From Fulvia fulva (taxonomy: Eukaryota; Ascomycota; Dothideomycetes; Mycosphaerellales; Mycosphaerellaceae), in the NCBI RefSeq assembly GCF_020509005.1, contig NC_063012.1, positions 7,192,001 through 7,256,000 on the forward strand: 64,000 bases of DNA, written 5' to 3'. A program made the translations under genes and the position numbers. Positions 1-9,980 of the stretch are shown here, in pieces. The stretch's first letter is position 1. Each line of letters opens with the position of its first letter. The notes beneath the pieces were generated by a model, which had not been told where the DNA came from, made no database searches, and saw nothing but the letters and a program-made list of their open reading frames with translations.

Positions 1-470
1 AAAGACAGATTCGAGATGAGATGACTGGCTTGAGACCAATCTCTCCGGAATCGCCATCAGCTTGGGACGATGCGCCGCCTTCCCAGCCAGTCGATCACTC
101 TCGACAGCTGAAGAATACCTTGGGCAAGATGCAGTCGGTCATCTCATCGGTAGAAGGCAAGCTTCAGAAGGCGGAAGACAACCGATGGTCGCTTTTGATG
201 GCTGCAATTGGGGCTGAGCTGGACGCTCTCAAGCGTGGCAAGGAAATTCTCGCCGGCGTTCTCGGTGTGACAGAGCCCGACCTGATGGACGCCAACGGAC
301 ATGATAGCAAGGATGACAGTCCTGGCGAGGATATCCGTGGGCTTGACAAAAGCTTCGAGACTGCACGACTTGATGAGGCCAGAAGTCCACAGCGCAAGCA
401 TGAGGACGATGACCATGATGAGCCAGACCCCGAGCTACTGTTCTCGCGGCAAGACATAGATAATGAATAA
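1..470 (+). CDS. C-terminal part of an unidentified acidic, coiled-coil-like protein (5'-truncated by window edge)
   Basis: The frame is open from base 3 with no stop before the first ATG at 21, so the gene probably begins outside the window. The visible ~156 residues end at a TAA at 468-470. After a Ser/Pro-rich lead comes a helical, Leu-rich stretch of about 50 residues (from 'LKNTLGKMQSVISS' to 'LKRGKEILAGVLG') that could form a coiled coil. The tail is very acidic (runs such as EDDDHDEPDPE). I do not recognise the family. The next gene starts 191 bp downstream on the same strand. An upstream intron could change the true 5' structure, and ATG 21 should not be taken as the start. Confidence 0.6.
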   Translation, partial: RQIRDEMTGLRPISPESPSAWDDAPPSQPVDHSRQLKNTLGKMQSVISSVEGKLQKAEDNRWSLLMAAIGAELDALKRGKEILAGVLGVTEPDLMDANGHDSKDDSPGEDIRGLDKSFETARLDEARSPQRKHEDDDHDEPDPELLFSRQDIDNE

Positions 471-661
471 ATCAGCGCTGTCTCGCACAATATGATGCTC
501 TCTCCGTGTAATTCGTCGAGGCTTCCCGTCCACACTTTCTGCGCACAGACCATCACTCCTTCGGCAGGATCCGCGCTGCTGTTCCGAACCTGAACCTCGT
601 TCAAAGCTCTCCCTGTGGTAACCGGAGGCATTGACGACCAGCACACACATCAACCACCACA

Positions 662-1617
662 ATGAACTCCCTCCGTGTCGCCCGAACTGCTCTCAGAGCC
701 CGTTCCTCCACCTTCAGGACTGCCCAGCCGCTCCTGAAGCGCACATATGCCGATGTCGCGCCCGACAAGATCCAGTTGACTTTGGCTCTGCCGCACCAGG
801 TGTGTTTATACCATGACTTCGGAGGAGCAGAGTCGCAAAAGTGGCCTCTTGCAACAGGCCCTACGAAAACATGCAGAAGGGAAATACTGACAGTTGCGCG
901 CAGGCTATCTACAAGTCGCAGGATGTGTATGTCCCTTCCACCTAGAACCGAACCATTACCGAGAGCACGAGAGCGATATCGCGACACGAGACTGGCGGCA
1001 TGAGAATACAGGGCTGACGGTGATACAGCGTGCAGGTGAACATCCCAGCCGAGTCCGGAGAGATGGGTGTTCTTGCCAGCCACGTTCCTTCCATCGAGCA
1101 GCTTAAGCCAGGTCTTGTTGAGGTCATTGAGGAGAGCGGTGGCAGCAAGCAATTCTTCTGTACGTTGAGACACCATTTCAGTGAATGAGGCGGAAAAGAA
1201 ATGCGACATTGCATGGATGCTTGGGGCCATGGAGTTGGATTTGGGAAAGTCGGACATGAAGAGATGTAACGGCTAATACCGCTGTGTATAGTGTCCGGTG
1301 GTTTCGCGACCGTCCAGCCAGGCTCGATCTTGAGCATCAACGCCGTCGAGGGATACCCACTCGAGGACTTCAGCGCGGATGTAAGTGATGAAGGGCAGAT
1401 GCTCGTGCAATGCGTGACACTGATATGTTTGAACAGGCCGTGAGGAATCTGATCGCTGAGGCACAGAAGATTGCCGGCGGTAGCGGTAGCGAGCAGGATG
1501 TCGCTGAGGCTAAGATTGAGCTCGAGGTGTGTATCGAATCAACATCCTGTGCACCTGAACCTTCTTCCACTAACTATCGAACAGGTTCTCGAGAGTCTGC
1601 AAGCCAACCTCAAGTAG
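662..1617 (+). CDS. ATP16: Mitochondrial ATP synthase F1 subunit delta (ATP16-type; bacterial epsilon homologue)
   Basis: Six exons can be read: 662-799, 904-924, 1036-1159, 1292-1380, 1437-1526 and 1585-1617, giving 164 residues, the usual length for this subunit. All junctions are GT-AG and keep frame (donors GTGTGT, GTGTAT, GTACGT, GTAAGT, GTGTGT). Residues 1-28 are Arg/Ser/Thr-rich without acidic residues, a mitochondrial presequence. The N-terminal beta-sandwich carries the family motif 'NIPAESGEMGVLASHVPSI' then 'LSGGFATVQPGS'; the C-terminal helical hairpin follows ('AVRNLIAEAQ'). The subunit sits in the central stalk of F1Fo-ATP synthase in the matrix, coupling proton flow to ATP synthesis. 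Exon 2 has only 21 nt, so automatic gene callers may skip it. The start is the first ATG, in context CACAATGA. Very confident in identity, slightly less in the exon 2 donor, where an overlapping GTATGT would break frame. Confidence 0.93.
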
Positions 1618-2004
1618 AGATTGCGCATGTACATATTGTATACCATCAGCGGCCTTTCGAGCATCACAGTCGAGAAGTAGCGATGCCATAGATTGTGCAG
1701 TTGCAGCTTCCCCTTTTGTTACAGTGACGAACAGACAAGCACGCTTGCCACGCGATGTAGCTACTTCTTACCCGCCATGTCCTGATACCTTCATCTCACA
1801 GCTGGAGGCAAAACACCTCTCGCACCCTGAGCATCTTTTGTGACTTGTCTCGAGATTTGTCCACCTGCATCAACGACATCATTCATTCGTTCACAGATCT
1901 CGAAATCTCCATGTAACGACACCACCGCCGCAGGCGGAGTGCAGCCTACATGCTTTCTCTTCCGGCCAAGGACGATCACCCTCTCTTCCCGCCGAGCAGC
2001 AGCC

Positions 2005-5000
2005 ATGACGGTACCACAGTCGAAGCTCGTGAGTGGCATCATTCAGCAGCTAGCTCTTCACTGACCTACACACCTAGCGTCGAGCCTTGTCTCGAGCAAC
2101 GATGAAGAAGTCCAAACCTACTGCGGATCCGGAGCCCTCGAGCACGACGCCAGCGCCCGCAAGCTGTGGCGAAGTACAGTCCGCAAACGCCAGCGACAAC
2201 ACAGCGAGCACGGCGGACAACGCGGATGTAGACTCGATTGCGGCGATACTCCGTCGATCTGGAAGGGCCAGATCAACTTCTGTGAGAACATTGTTCAAGA
2301 GCAGATCAGCAGCTTCGTTGGCACCGTCAATACCGTCCACTGTGATGAGCAGCAGCAACGACGACTCTGCGACAAAGCGCCGGATGCAGGGGAGCGAGTC
2401 TTCTTTCTCTCAGACTGCCCCCGGGTCTCCGCCTGCTCGACCAACTGTCTATCCTCTGTCACGCGGCCGCCATGCAAAGTTTATACCGCGCAAGCGACGC
2501 GAATCGAATGTGCCAATGATCAAGCCGGAGATAGCCACGGAGAAGGTGGACAAGCTCAATGTGAGCAAAAGGCAGCGGTTGCGCTCACGCTTGATGGCAC
2601 ACAAGAGACACCTCAGTCGCAAGAGTCGGCGCATGGAAGAGCGCAAGATGGACCCCGAACAGACCCAGCAGGACGAAAGGCAGCCAGTTCCCTGTCCGTA
2701 GCAGATCGAATCCTGGGCTTCGAGCGGAGAGGTACACATAGCGAACTCCCGAAGCCTGTGAAAAGACACAGGCACTCCAAGGCTGTGTACGATGAAGACG
2801 CCGCTGAAGAGTCACCTGGCAAAGACAAAGAGTCGTTGCCGATTGTCTTTCCACTACACGTGAGAAAGTTCCAGAGACGGGACAGCAAAGCAGCAGCGAT
2901 GATACAGAAACCAGACACACCACTCTATCGATCTGCGGCCGATGAGGGCACGACCATGCATCACCCATCTCCACAACGTGCTATACCTGCACTAAAGACG
3001 CTCCCTGGTACACCTCCGCCTCTTGAAGCGGCTGTAAGCGTGGCAAAGACTGCACTACAGCAGGCGAACGCACAAGCAAGCCTTGCCAAGTCCGCAATTG
3101 AGCAGTCAAGCAAGCAGGCTGACCGACCATCCGACGCGAGGACCGAGCCAGCAACCTTGACCAGCCAGAAAGCACAGCTGAAGAGGACGAAAAGCAACAA
3201 AGTCATTGAACGTCAACGTGAAATCGAAGCTCTGTCAGCGAAGAGTGCCACCTCTGCTCCACTGCAGAGAAGCAACACTCAACCCAAAAGCAAGGACCTA
3301 GAAGCCGCCATCCCGACATCCCGCATAAACCCCTTCGCCCATTTCCACGGCACACGAGGCTACTGCGTCCGCCATGGCCGCAAATCCAGTCAACGCAGTC
3401 CGAAAGGTGCACGCTCGACAAAGGACATGTGCGAGCGTGGCAGAAATGGTATGTTGATACCTGTCGGCCTTTCAGCGCGACGACAGATGGAAGCCACGAG
3501 CCCTTGGGTCTATACTGGCAGTTGCAGCAAGCTGACGTGCTTCATAGACGAGACTCAATCGAACGCTGATGCTTGTCCGGATTGTGTGGCTGAGCTGAAT
3601 ATCAAGAGGAAGGAACTGGTTGAGAAGGGAGATTTTGGGACGGAGAGCTTGGTGGGGAAGGAGTTCAAGGTGAAGAGTGATGAGAAGAGACATGAAGAGG
3701 AGCTGGCACAGAAAGTTGCGCAGAAGGTACCGTCACCCACGAGCGGCGTGAACCACGAACCGATGGTGCAACGCCAAATCGAAACGCAGAACATTGGTCC
3801 ATCGACGAACCAGGCAGACCCGCAGTCGGCAATGCAGCAAAGGGGTGAGACGCCACAACCGAACGGGCATGATCAGACGCAGGTAATCGACCACGGCAAG
3901 TCAGACATTAAAAACGGTGGAAAGATGCCCATTGAAGGAGGACCAGCGCCGGCCAGCCTGCAGGAGCAGCCTCGCAATAAGATCGATCTGCAGAATCCAG
4001 GCCCAAGCCACCATCTCTCTTGGGACTCTGCAGAGGTCGAGCCACCCATGTCGACTCGTCGCGCCACGTCCTCTGGCCCACCTTCACAAACCAAATCTCA
4101 CACCAGCTCTCACAGCTCAACATACGCGGCATCCGAGAATAACGTCGCTCCCACCCCAGACCTCCAGCCGAGAGCAGTGCACTTCCGAGCATTGTCGAGC
4201 TCCAAGGAACGCGACCAGAGTCACGATGACGGTATTGTAGTGCAGCGAGATCTTGGCGATGGTCTCGATGCCATGATTTTGGAACGCGGAGGACGTCTTG
4301 AGAGGGTAGTGATGAACTCACGCAAAGGAGGGCCTATCGCGGAAGTCATGGCACGATTGGCAAGAGAGCTGTCGCAGGTTTCGTCGGCGATCTCGACCAC
4401 GAACCCGCAGCGGAGGCCCAGGGAGCATACTGATGGTAGTCTTGATGAGATCATTGCGAGGCGAAAGTCGGTTGCGGAGCTGGAGCATTTGCTGAGAGAT
4501 GCTGCAGATGCGCAAGGGACGAAATTACATCATCAGGCTGATGGGTCTGCTGAGGACATTGTCATGAAGAACTTCGCTGGCGAGGGTCCCCCAGAGAGCC
4601 CCTTGCTGGAGGAAGAAAATGAGGAAGACGAGGAAGACACCATCGAAGAGATCCTGCAACGCACACCCTCCCAAATCGAAAGAGCGGCGATACGTCAATC
4701 CATTGAACATGACTACCGCGCTCTGCAAGGATACCTCGACTCCGCAGCAGCGACTGTGGACAGGCGATATCAACCCCAACCCACAGGACTAGGATACCGA
4801 TGGCCGACGCCTCAGCAGTATCGTTCCCTATCGATCCCTACCTCGACCAGAATGCAGAACCCAAACCTAGGATCAAGGACGCTGCCGATCATGGTCGAGG
4901 ACGAACACCGACGGGCGGCTGCTCCTTGTACCTCACTTGAACGAGCTTCAACACTTCACATCACTACCACCTGTACATCCCCATCAACCTCCGGGCTCCC

Positions 5001-5433
5001 TACGCTCCCCTCCCACATCCTTCGCGCACAGGACATGACCAGTCCCTCGCCAACGGACATGGACATCCCACCATCACCCTTATTATTCACGGCCTCGACG
5101 GCGCCATCCCTGAACACCTCAGCCCTACCAAGTCCGCAGACGCCACATGCCATTGAAAGTCCTCCAGCACTCGTACCTTGCGCCCCACATTCACCTACTG
5201 AGACGAGTCCTGGAATTGCAGTCCGCGTTGCAACGCCGATGCCTCCTCCGATGCCGCCGCCCAAGCCATTGGGAAGTCCCAGCCAGGTAAGAGCGGATTC
5301 GATGGTGATTCGACAAGTGATGAGGATGGAGAAGAATAAAGCTGTGCAGGAGGCTGCTGCTGTCGAGAGGGATACGCGGAGAAGAAGGGCTCTGAAGAAG
5401 GAAGGTAAGGATGGGGAGAAAATGGCCGAGTGA
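2005..5433 (+). CDS. Large intrinsically disordered protein of unknown function (1107 aa)
   Basis: Three exons are inferred: 2005-2028 (MTVPQSKL), 2078-2560 and 2617-5433. Intron 1 (49 nt) has GTGAGT, a CTGAC branch site and CTAG; intron 2 (56 nt) has GTGAGC, a CTCAC branch-like site and CTCAG. Removing intron 2 joins two different frames exactly, which is good support. The protein is Ser/Pro/Gln/Lys-rich and mostly low complexity. A Cys-containing patch lies in the first half ('YCVRHGRKSS', 'SCSKLTCFIDE', 'ACPDCVAEL') and might bind a metal, but no known finger spacing is seen. Other features are an ordered-looking segment 'GDGLDAMILERGGRLERVV', a strongly acidic run 'EEENEEDEEDTIEEI' and a basic C-terminal tail 'RDTRRRRALKKEGK'. 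I do not recognise the family. The stop codon lies in the first unit of a 13-bp tandem repeat. Confidence 0.75.
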
Positions 5434-5495
5434 AGTGACGGGGTGAAGTGACGGGGTGAAGTGACGGGGTGAAGTGACGGGGTGAAGTGACGGGG
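5431..5495 (+). repeat. 13-bp minisatellite, five perfect units, containing a stop codon
   Basis: The unit TGAAGTGACGGGG is repeated five times without a mismatch and is followed by a sixth partial TGAA. The TGA of the first unit is the stop codon of the upstream gene. Since 13 is not a multiple of three, the units read in all three frames. The repeat occupies the short 3' UTR space between two convergent genes. Confidence 0.95.
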
Positions 5496-5634
5496 TGAAT
5501 CTTGCTCTGGAGGATGGGACCCTATCTATAAGACTGACCTAATGCAGACGCTAAAGTTACATCTACAATCGAGATTCTGGTCTCTGAAAAGCTGGGACGT
5601 GATGTCTTTGATGATACATGCGCTGCTCTTGCGC

Positions 5635-7692
5635 TTAGTCCTCAGGTTCCGAGTTACGCGCGGGTCGTTCTTCAGCGAAAGCCTCCTCGCTTTCACGAGC
5701 AGTTGTGCCGGAGAGTCGAGTCACTTCGTCTTCGTCGTGATCATGCGTGTCACTGGCAGTGTGCTCATCAGATGCGTTTCCTTGTTGTTGCTCGGCTGAT
5801 TTGACCGTTACATCGTCGGCGACGACACCAGCCGGCATAAGTGGCGGTCCATCCTCGTCACTGTCGAGTTGGAGGAGATATGTCTCCCAGAGTTCGATCA
5901 GCTGTGTGTAATGTTAGCATGGGTCAAAGATTGCTTCGTTGCTTGCATCAAGGCTGTGGCTTACCTCCTTCTGTGCCTCAATCGCGCTCTCTAGGAAAGT
6001 CTCAACCCCACTCTTGAAGTCCTCGACTTTCTCGCGCTCGAAACGGTCCAGCTCACTTCGCATGAGCCTGCCCATATCTTCGAACAGCAGACGACTTGCA
6101 TGCACTCTCCTCTCAGCATCGGCGACATCTGCCTGCATCTGCCCAATGCGGTCTTGTTGCGTGCGGCCAGCGCGCATGAGCTTATCTTGCCCCTTCTTGA
6201 CCTCTTGAAGTTTCGTTTCAGACGAGTGCCAGGAGTGATAGGCCTTTTGTCGCTGTTCGAAAGCCTTCTTCACGGAGCCAATCAGCCGGATGTACTCATC
6301 AATGACAATACCAATGGTGAGGATATCCTGTAGGGCTTGTCGGTGGTAAAGCTCCTGTATCCGTAGTTGCAGATCGCCAAGGGCATCTAGGGGTCCGGAA
6401 AGGCTGGGTGAGAGCTCAACGGCGGCAAGATTGTGTAGCGAGGCGCTGAACTCGCCGCACGATTCTGCAAGACCTTTTCGTTGCGCAACGACTGCGTCGG
6501 TGCTCTTTTGCAAGGCTTTGAGCTGATTCTCGAGCGCGTCGAGGTATATCCGACGATCGTGGAACCAGTCATCGTGCTCGACGAACTTGCCACCGGAACT
6601 TCCCAGACCAATGCTGCCCATGAAGCCTTTCGATTCAGTAGCGCCGAGAAGCGGATCCTTGCCTGTAGAATGCTTGATGGCGACGTTGAACGATTCGCTT
6701 TCCAGGAATGTCTTCAGGTCGCCGTCCAGTTGTAGTACTGGGTGTCCTGCGATCTTGTTCATCATGCGCTCGAGGGCCATCCGTCGAGACTCGATAAAGT
6801 TGAGATCGAACCTTCCCATTTGCTGCTTTTCAGGCGGAGGAGGAACTACCACACCGGGATTGTTGTCATGCAAGCGTTCGTACAGCCATAGGAAATCCCG
6901 GTATCGCCTCGTTACTGTCATAGAAGGGTTCATGAATGCCTTGGATGTTGTCCTTGTCATGACACTGTATACTGTATGGCTGGTCGCTGCGTTCCCAACA
7001 GTATGAGGATCGCCCACTGTGATGTTGAAGGTCGGTTTCGCGGCCTGTTCTACAGACATGGAGGGTTGTGTCGATCGTGCTCGTCCGTCGAACTGCGGTG
7101 GCTGTACAGGAGGAGGCACACGAGGCCCTCCACTGAGCGATCCACCATCTCCATCGTAGTCGGCGCTGCGAGAAGAAACGCCGGATACTGCCGTGCCTGG
7201 TCGTGAGTGGACTGGCTGCCTTGTTCTCGATGCGAGCTCTTTCACGGGTGGTGTCGGGGCAAGTGGTTCGTCTACAGGCTCGACTCCCAGTGGTCCCAGC
7301 GGTCCCATGGAATCGTCGAGCGTCTCGAGCGTGGTCGATTGTGTGAGGTTGCCATGTCTTCGAGGGCCGCGAGTCTTGGATGGAGCGGGTTTGACGCCTG
7401 CAGCGATGTTCGGGGTGGACTGGGAGAGCTTTGATGGTGTTTCCTGATCTGCTAGGCCACAATCATCAGCCATATGCTCCATTCCGTCTGCGCTACACCA
7501 CCTACCCGCTGGTGTTTGCGCATCATCCGCCTGCTTGGCCAAGCTCTGGTTGCTGTGTGAGCGCGAGGGCTCATCTGGTACTCCGATCAGCCATGCAATC
7601 CTGCTGTGGTTGTCATATCGCCGTCATTCCATACCACTCCACGGACTGCCTTCATCCATTGCGCTAAACGGGTCGAGATTGGCAATGTTCAT
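5635..7692 (-). CDS. VPS5: Vps5-type sorting nexin (PX-BAR subunit of retromer)
   Basis: Three exons on the minus strand: 7635-7692, 5965-7574 and 5635-5901, encoding 644 residues. Intron 1 is 7575-7634 (GTATGG...CCAG, phase 1, reading SPWS|DEPS); intron 2 is 5902-5964 (GTAAGC, GCTAAC branch site, ACAG). Residues 1-200 are a disordered N-terminus. A PX domain follows at about 201-315, with the phosphoinositide-binding 'RRYRDF' at about 242-247 and the proline loop 'VVPPPPEKQ' after it. Residues ~355-600 form the helical BAR region that dimerises and bends endosomal membranes. An acidic tail ends in 'ARNSEPED'. With Vps17 and the Vps26/29/35 trimer, Vps5 returns cargo receptors from endosomes to the Golgi. 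The gene is convergent with the disordered-protein gene. The start is the first ATG of the small first exon. Confidence 0.9.
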
Positions 7693-8356
7693 GGTGCTGC
7701 TCTAGCTGTGCTCGCCGTGTGGAGGATTCGGGGGAAGCTCGGTGACGACAAGATCCACCTTCGTGGTCAAGACGTGCATGTACATGTACAGTAAGTTCAG
7801 CAGCTGCGTGTGACGTGTCAAAGCTCGAGCCTGGAGCCTGTCATGCTGCATGCACAAGTTACAACTTACAACGGCCGGGACATGGCTTCCCTGGCCATCT
7901 GGCATCAGCAAGCAAGCATGCGCCGTTGCCCGACCGTTGCAACGACAGTCTTACCACATGTAGTTCTATCCCGGTCAAGATGCACATAACAAAGAGACCA
8001 TCAGCCATTGACACACATACACACAGCCTCGACTGCAACTAGACACCGCAATGCTTGACTCCTTCACTTCATGTTACTAGCGTAGTGACTCACGTGGAAC
8101 ATGGCATACCGCACGCCTGAGGCTGTGCATTCGACGCAGGTATATGATCCATATTGCATCCAGCATGTCTGGTGCAACTACACTTCCTCCTTGAGGCATC
8201 TTGGAGACTTTAATACCAACACAGGAACCCCGCACCGATGCCTCGTGGAGACAGACGCAAAGCGCGCACGTGGTGGGATTACCTTGACGCTGTCCCTCAC
8301 CCCACCCCGAAGTTGTCGTGATTACATCTTCGCATCAATCCGACAAGCCCAACCCA
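7693..8356. other. Divergent intergenic region between VPS5 and the F-box-like gene
   Basis: This 664-bp stretch should hold both promoters. It contains a 12-bp perfect palindrome TGTACATGTACA at 7779-7790 and pyrimidine-rich blocks just before 8357. Short open frames here start within AC-rich sequence and show no codon bias or homology that I recognise, so I do not call a gene. Confidence 0.6.
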
Positions 8357-9448
8357 ATGGCGCGTTTTGCCGTACCAGTACAAGAGCTCAAAGCTCAAAG
8401 GAGGTCCTCTGAGCACAAGGTGCAGCGAGCTCACAAGAAGATCCTTCAAGCCAGAGCATCGACGTCAACACCATCCCTAGCAGACCGCCTCTACGCCCTC
8501 CCGGGCGAGCTCAGAAACCACATCTTCGCCTTCTTACTCGTCCAGCCCGTCAAATGGGACCTCGAACACAACCCAGACTGCCCACGCAGAACCTCAGACG
8601 AGGACCTAACACCCCAGATCCCAGGCCGCAACTACGTCCAGCCCATAAACTGCGCCACCTCGGTGGGAGGCTACTGGCGTCGGTGGCGTCGAGATACAAC
8701 GCACGGCATGGAACCCTGGACCTCTCCATGGCGAAGCCAGTGGGCCCCCGTGCAAAGGAATCCTTACATCTGCTCCACCTGCTACGATGACCGCGTTCGA
8801 CCTACCTTTGACCCAGTCCCGAGGGCGAGGAGTCTACCCTGTCTCTGCGCTCGACGGCAGAATTTGCAGGTCTTGCTAGTCTGTAGGCAATGGTACGAAG
8901 AGGGCGCCTACGTCTTCTACACACGCAACACCTTCGCCTTCGAAGATAGTGGTACGTTCCTCGCGTTCTCTGCGAACGTCACTCCATATTGGAAGCGCCT
9001 CATCACGAAGCTCAGCCTCGCCGCTTGGATCCTCGACGACGTGCCCTACGAATCTGCGGCCGACCATCTCGAACCCAAGGCTCAACTCTCACCCATCTGG
9101 TCCACGCTCCGTACCTACCCATCCCTCTCGACTCTCGAGCAAGCAGGAACATTCCTCAACCACCACCCCTCCGTGGACGCCATGTTGAAGCTTGGCTTGA
9201 GGAACTTGAGACGGCTATGCTTCGTTCGCGAGCCACCGAAGCCGAAGACCCCGGTCTGGAACTGGCACAGAGGCACGCCGACGATCTGGCCTCAGCTCGC
9301 GAAGAGAGAGTTGGTTGTCGGTGGTTTCGCGGAGGAAGTGGCCAGGGCGATCAAGGGCCAGAGGCAGAAGCGGTTGAAGGGCCCGGTGGGCAGGTGTGCT
9401 AAGGGAAGTGGTCTGGCAGAAACACGAGATCGACGCGGTGTCACGTGA
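8357..9448 (+). CDS. F-box-like / DUF7730-type protein of unknown substrate
   Basis: Single exon of 363 residues from the ATG at 8357 (MARFAVPVQELK) to TGA 9446-9448. The same frame opens slightly earlier, but only at a GTG, which is not a likely start here. After a basic lead, 'SLADRLYALPGELRNHIFAFLL' (about residues 40-61) resembles the short F-box-like helix found in many Pezizomycotina proteins. It is followed by a Cys pair region ('CSTCYDD', 'CLCARRQ') and by 'LQVLLVCRQWYEEGAYVFYTRNTFAFED', the hallmark of the DUF7730 family. Such proteins are thought to be substrate adaptors, but this is inference. It is the last intact gene before the TE nest and stops about 300 bp from the first RIP-type sequence. 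Confidence 0.75.
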   Translation: MARFAVPVQELKAQRRSSEHKVQRAHKKILQARASTSTPSLADRLYALPGELRNHIFAFLLVQPVKWDLEHNPDCPRRTSDEDLTPQIPGRNYVQPINCATSVGGYWRRWRRDTTHGMEPWTSPWRSQWAPVQRNPYICSTCYDDRVRPTFDPVPRARSLPCLCARRQNLQVLLVCRQWYEEGAYVFYTRNTFAFEDSGTFLAFSANVTPYWKRLITKLSLAAWILDDVPYESAADHLEPKAQLSPIWSTLRTYPSLSTLEQAGTFLNHHPSVDAMLKLGLRNLRRLCFVREPPKPKTPVWNWHRGTPTIWPQLAKRELVVGGFAEEVARAIKGQRQKRLKGPVGRCAKGSGLAETRDRRGVT

Positions 9449-9980
9449 CCTTATTCAGGGTCCGGACACCTCCATCTTCAGAACAGCTTCGTAGACACTT
9501 CTATAGCATCGACATCACTACCACTTTTCTGGTGACCGACGCAGGGAGAAGTGTGGCGTCATATAGGCTCTCTTCGACGATGCACTCAAGTCGCTAATCC
9601 ATTCGTTTCCAGCGTGCCAGTCGCTATCGCCATCACCAAGCTAGGAAGTCATCACAGCAAACGCCGGAAAGTCATCAGGAAAGTCCTCAAGCAAGCCATT
9701 ACAACGTCGCCAGATCAGCAGCAGAGTCCACGCCAGTCATCAGATCGTTCAGTCTAGCAGTCAGCGATTGTTAGTCAACGCTAGGCCTATGTCGCTAGCA
9801 TCTAGCACTAACAGCCCAGTCAACGAGTACTATCTAGCAGAGACCTCTAGTGAGCCCTAGCACCCCTACGTTATCGAGCCCTACGCAGCACGCGGATTGC
9901 CTACGCCAGATCCATCGTCGTCAACTTTGCTAACAACCAGTCCTCAACGCGAGCTTTAGCGAGATCAGGGCACGTACGAT
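9449..9980. other. Transition from gene space into the TE nest
   Basis: From 9449 to about 9760 the sequence is CA-rich and normal in composition. Between about 9760 and 10100 CpA and TpG thin out progressively, with TAG/CTA taking their place. No LTR or terminal repeat is visible at the border, and a short open frame at 9551-9757 has no recognisable domain. This may be unique sequence affected by RIP leaking from the neighbouring repeat, or the weakly mutated start of that repeat. Confidence 0.6.

Noticed and set aside
144..1340. Several open frames on the minus strand over the first gene and ATP16
   Set aside because: They are antisense to well-supported exons, start partly at non-ATG codons and show no family motif.
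1840..2064. Short plus-strand frame upstream of the disordered-protein gene
   Set aside because: It runs into the well-formed first intron (2029-2077) of that gene in another frame and lacks features of its own. Best seen as 5' UTR.
7815..8412. Two short open frames in the VPS5/F-box-like intergenic region
   Set aside because: No motif, biased AC-rich composition, and one overlaps the start of the F-box-like gene in another frame.
9551..9757. 68-codon frame at the edge of the TE nest
   Set aside because: Lys/Ser/Gln-rich translation with no domain; could be the start of a repeat but cannot be supported.
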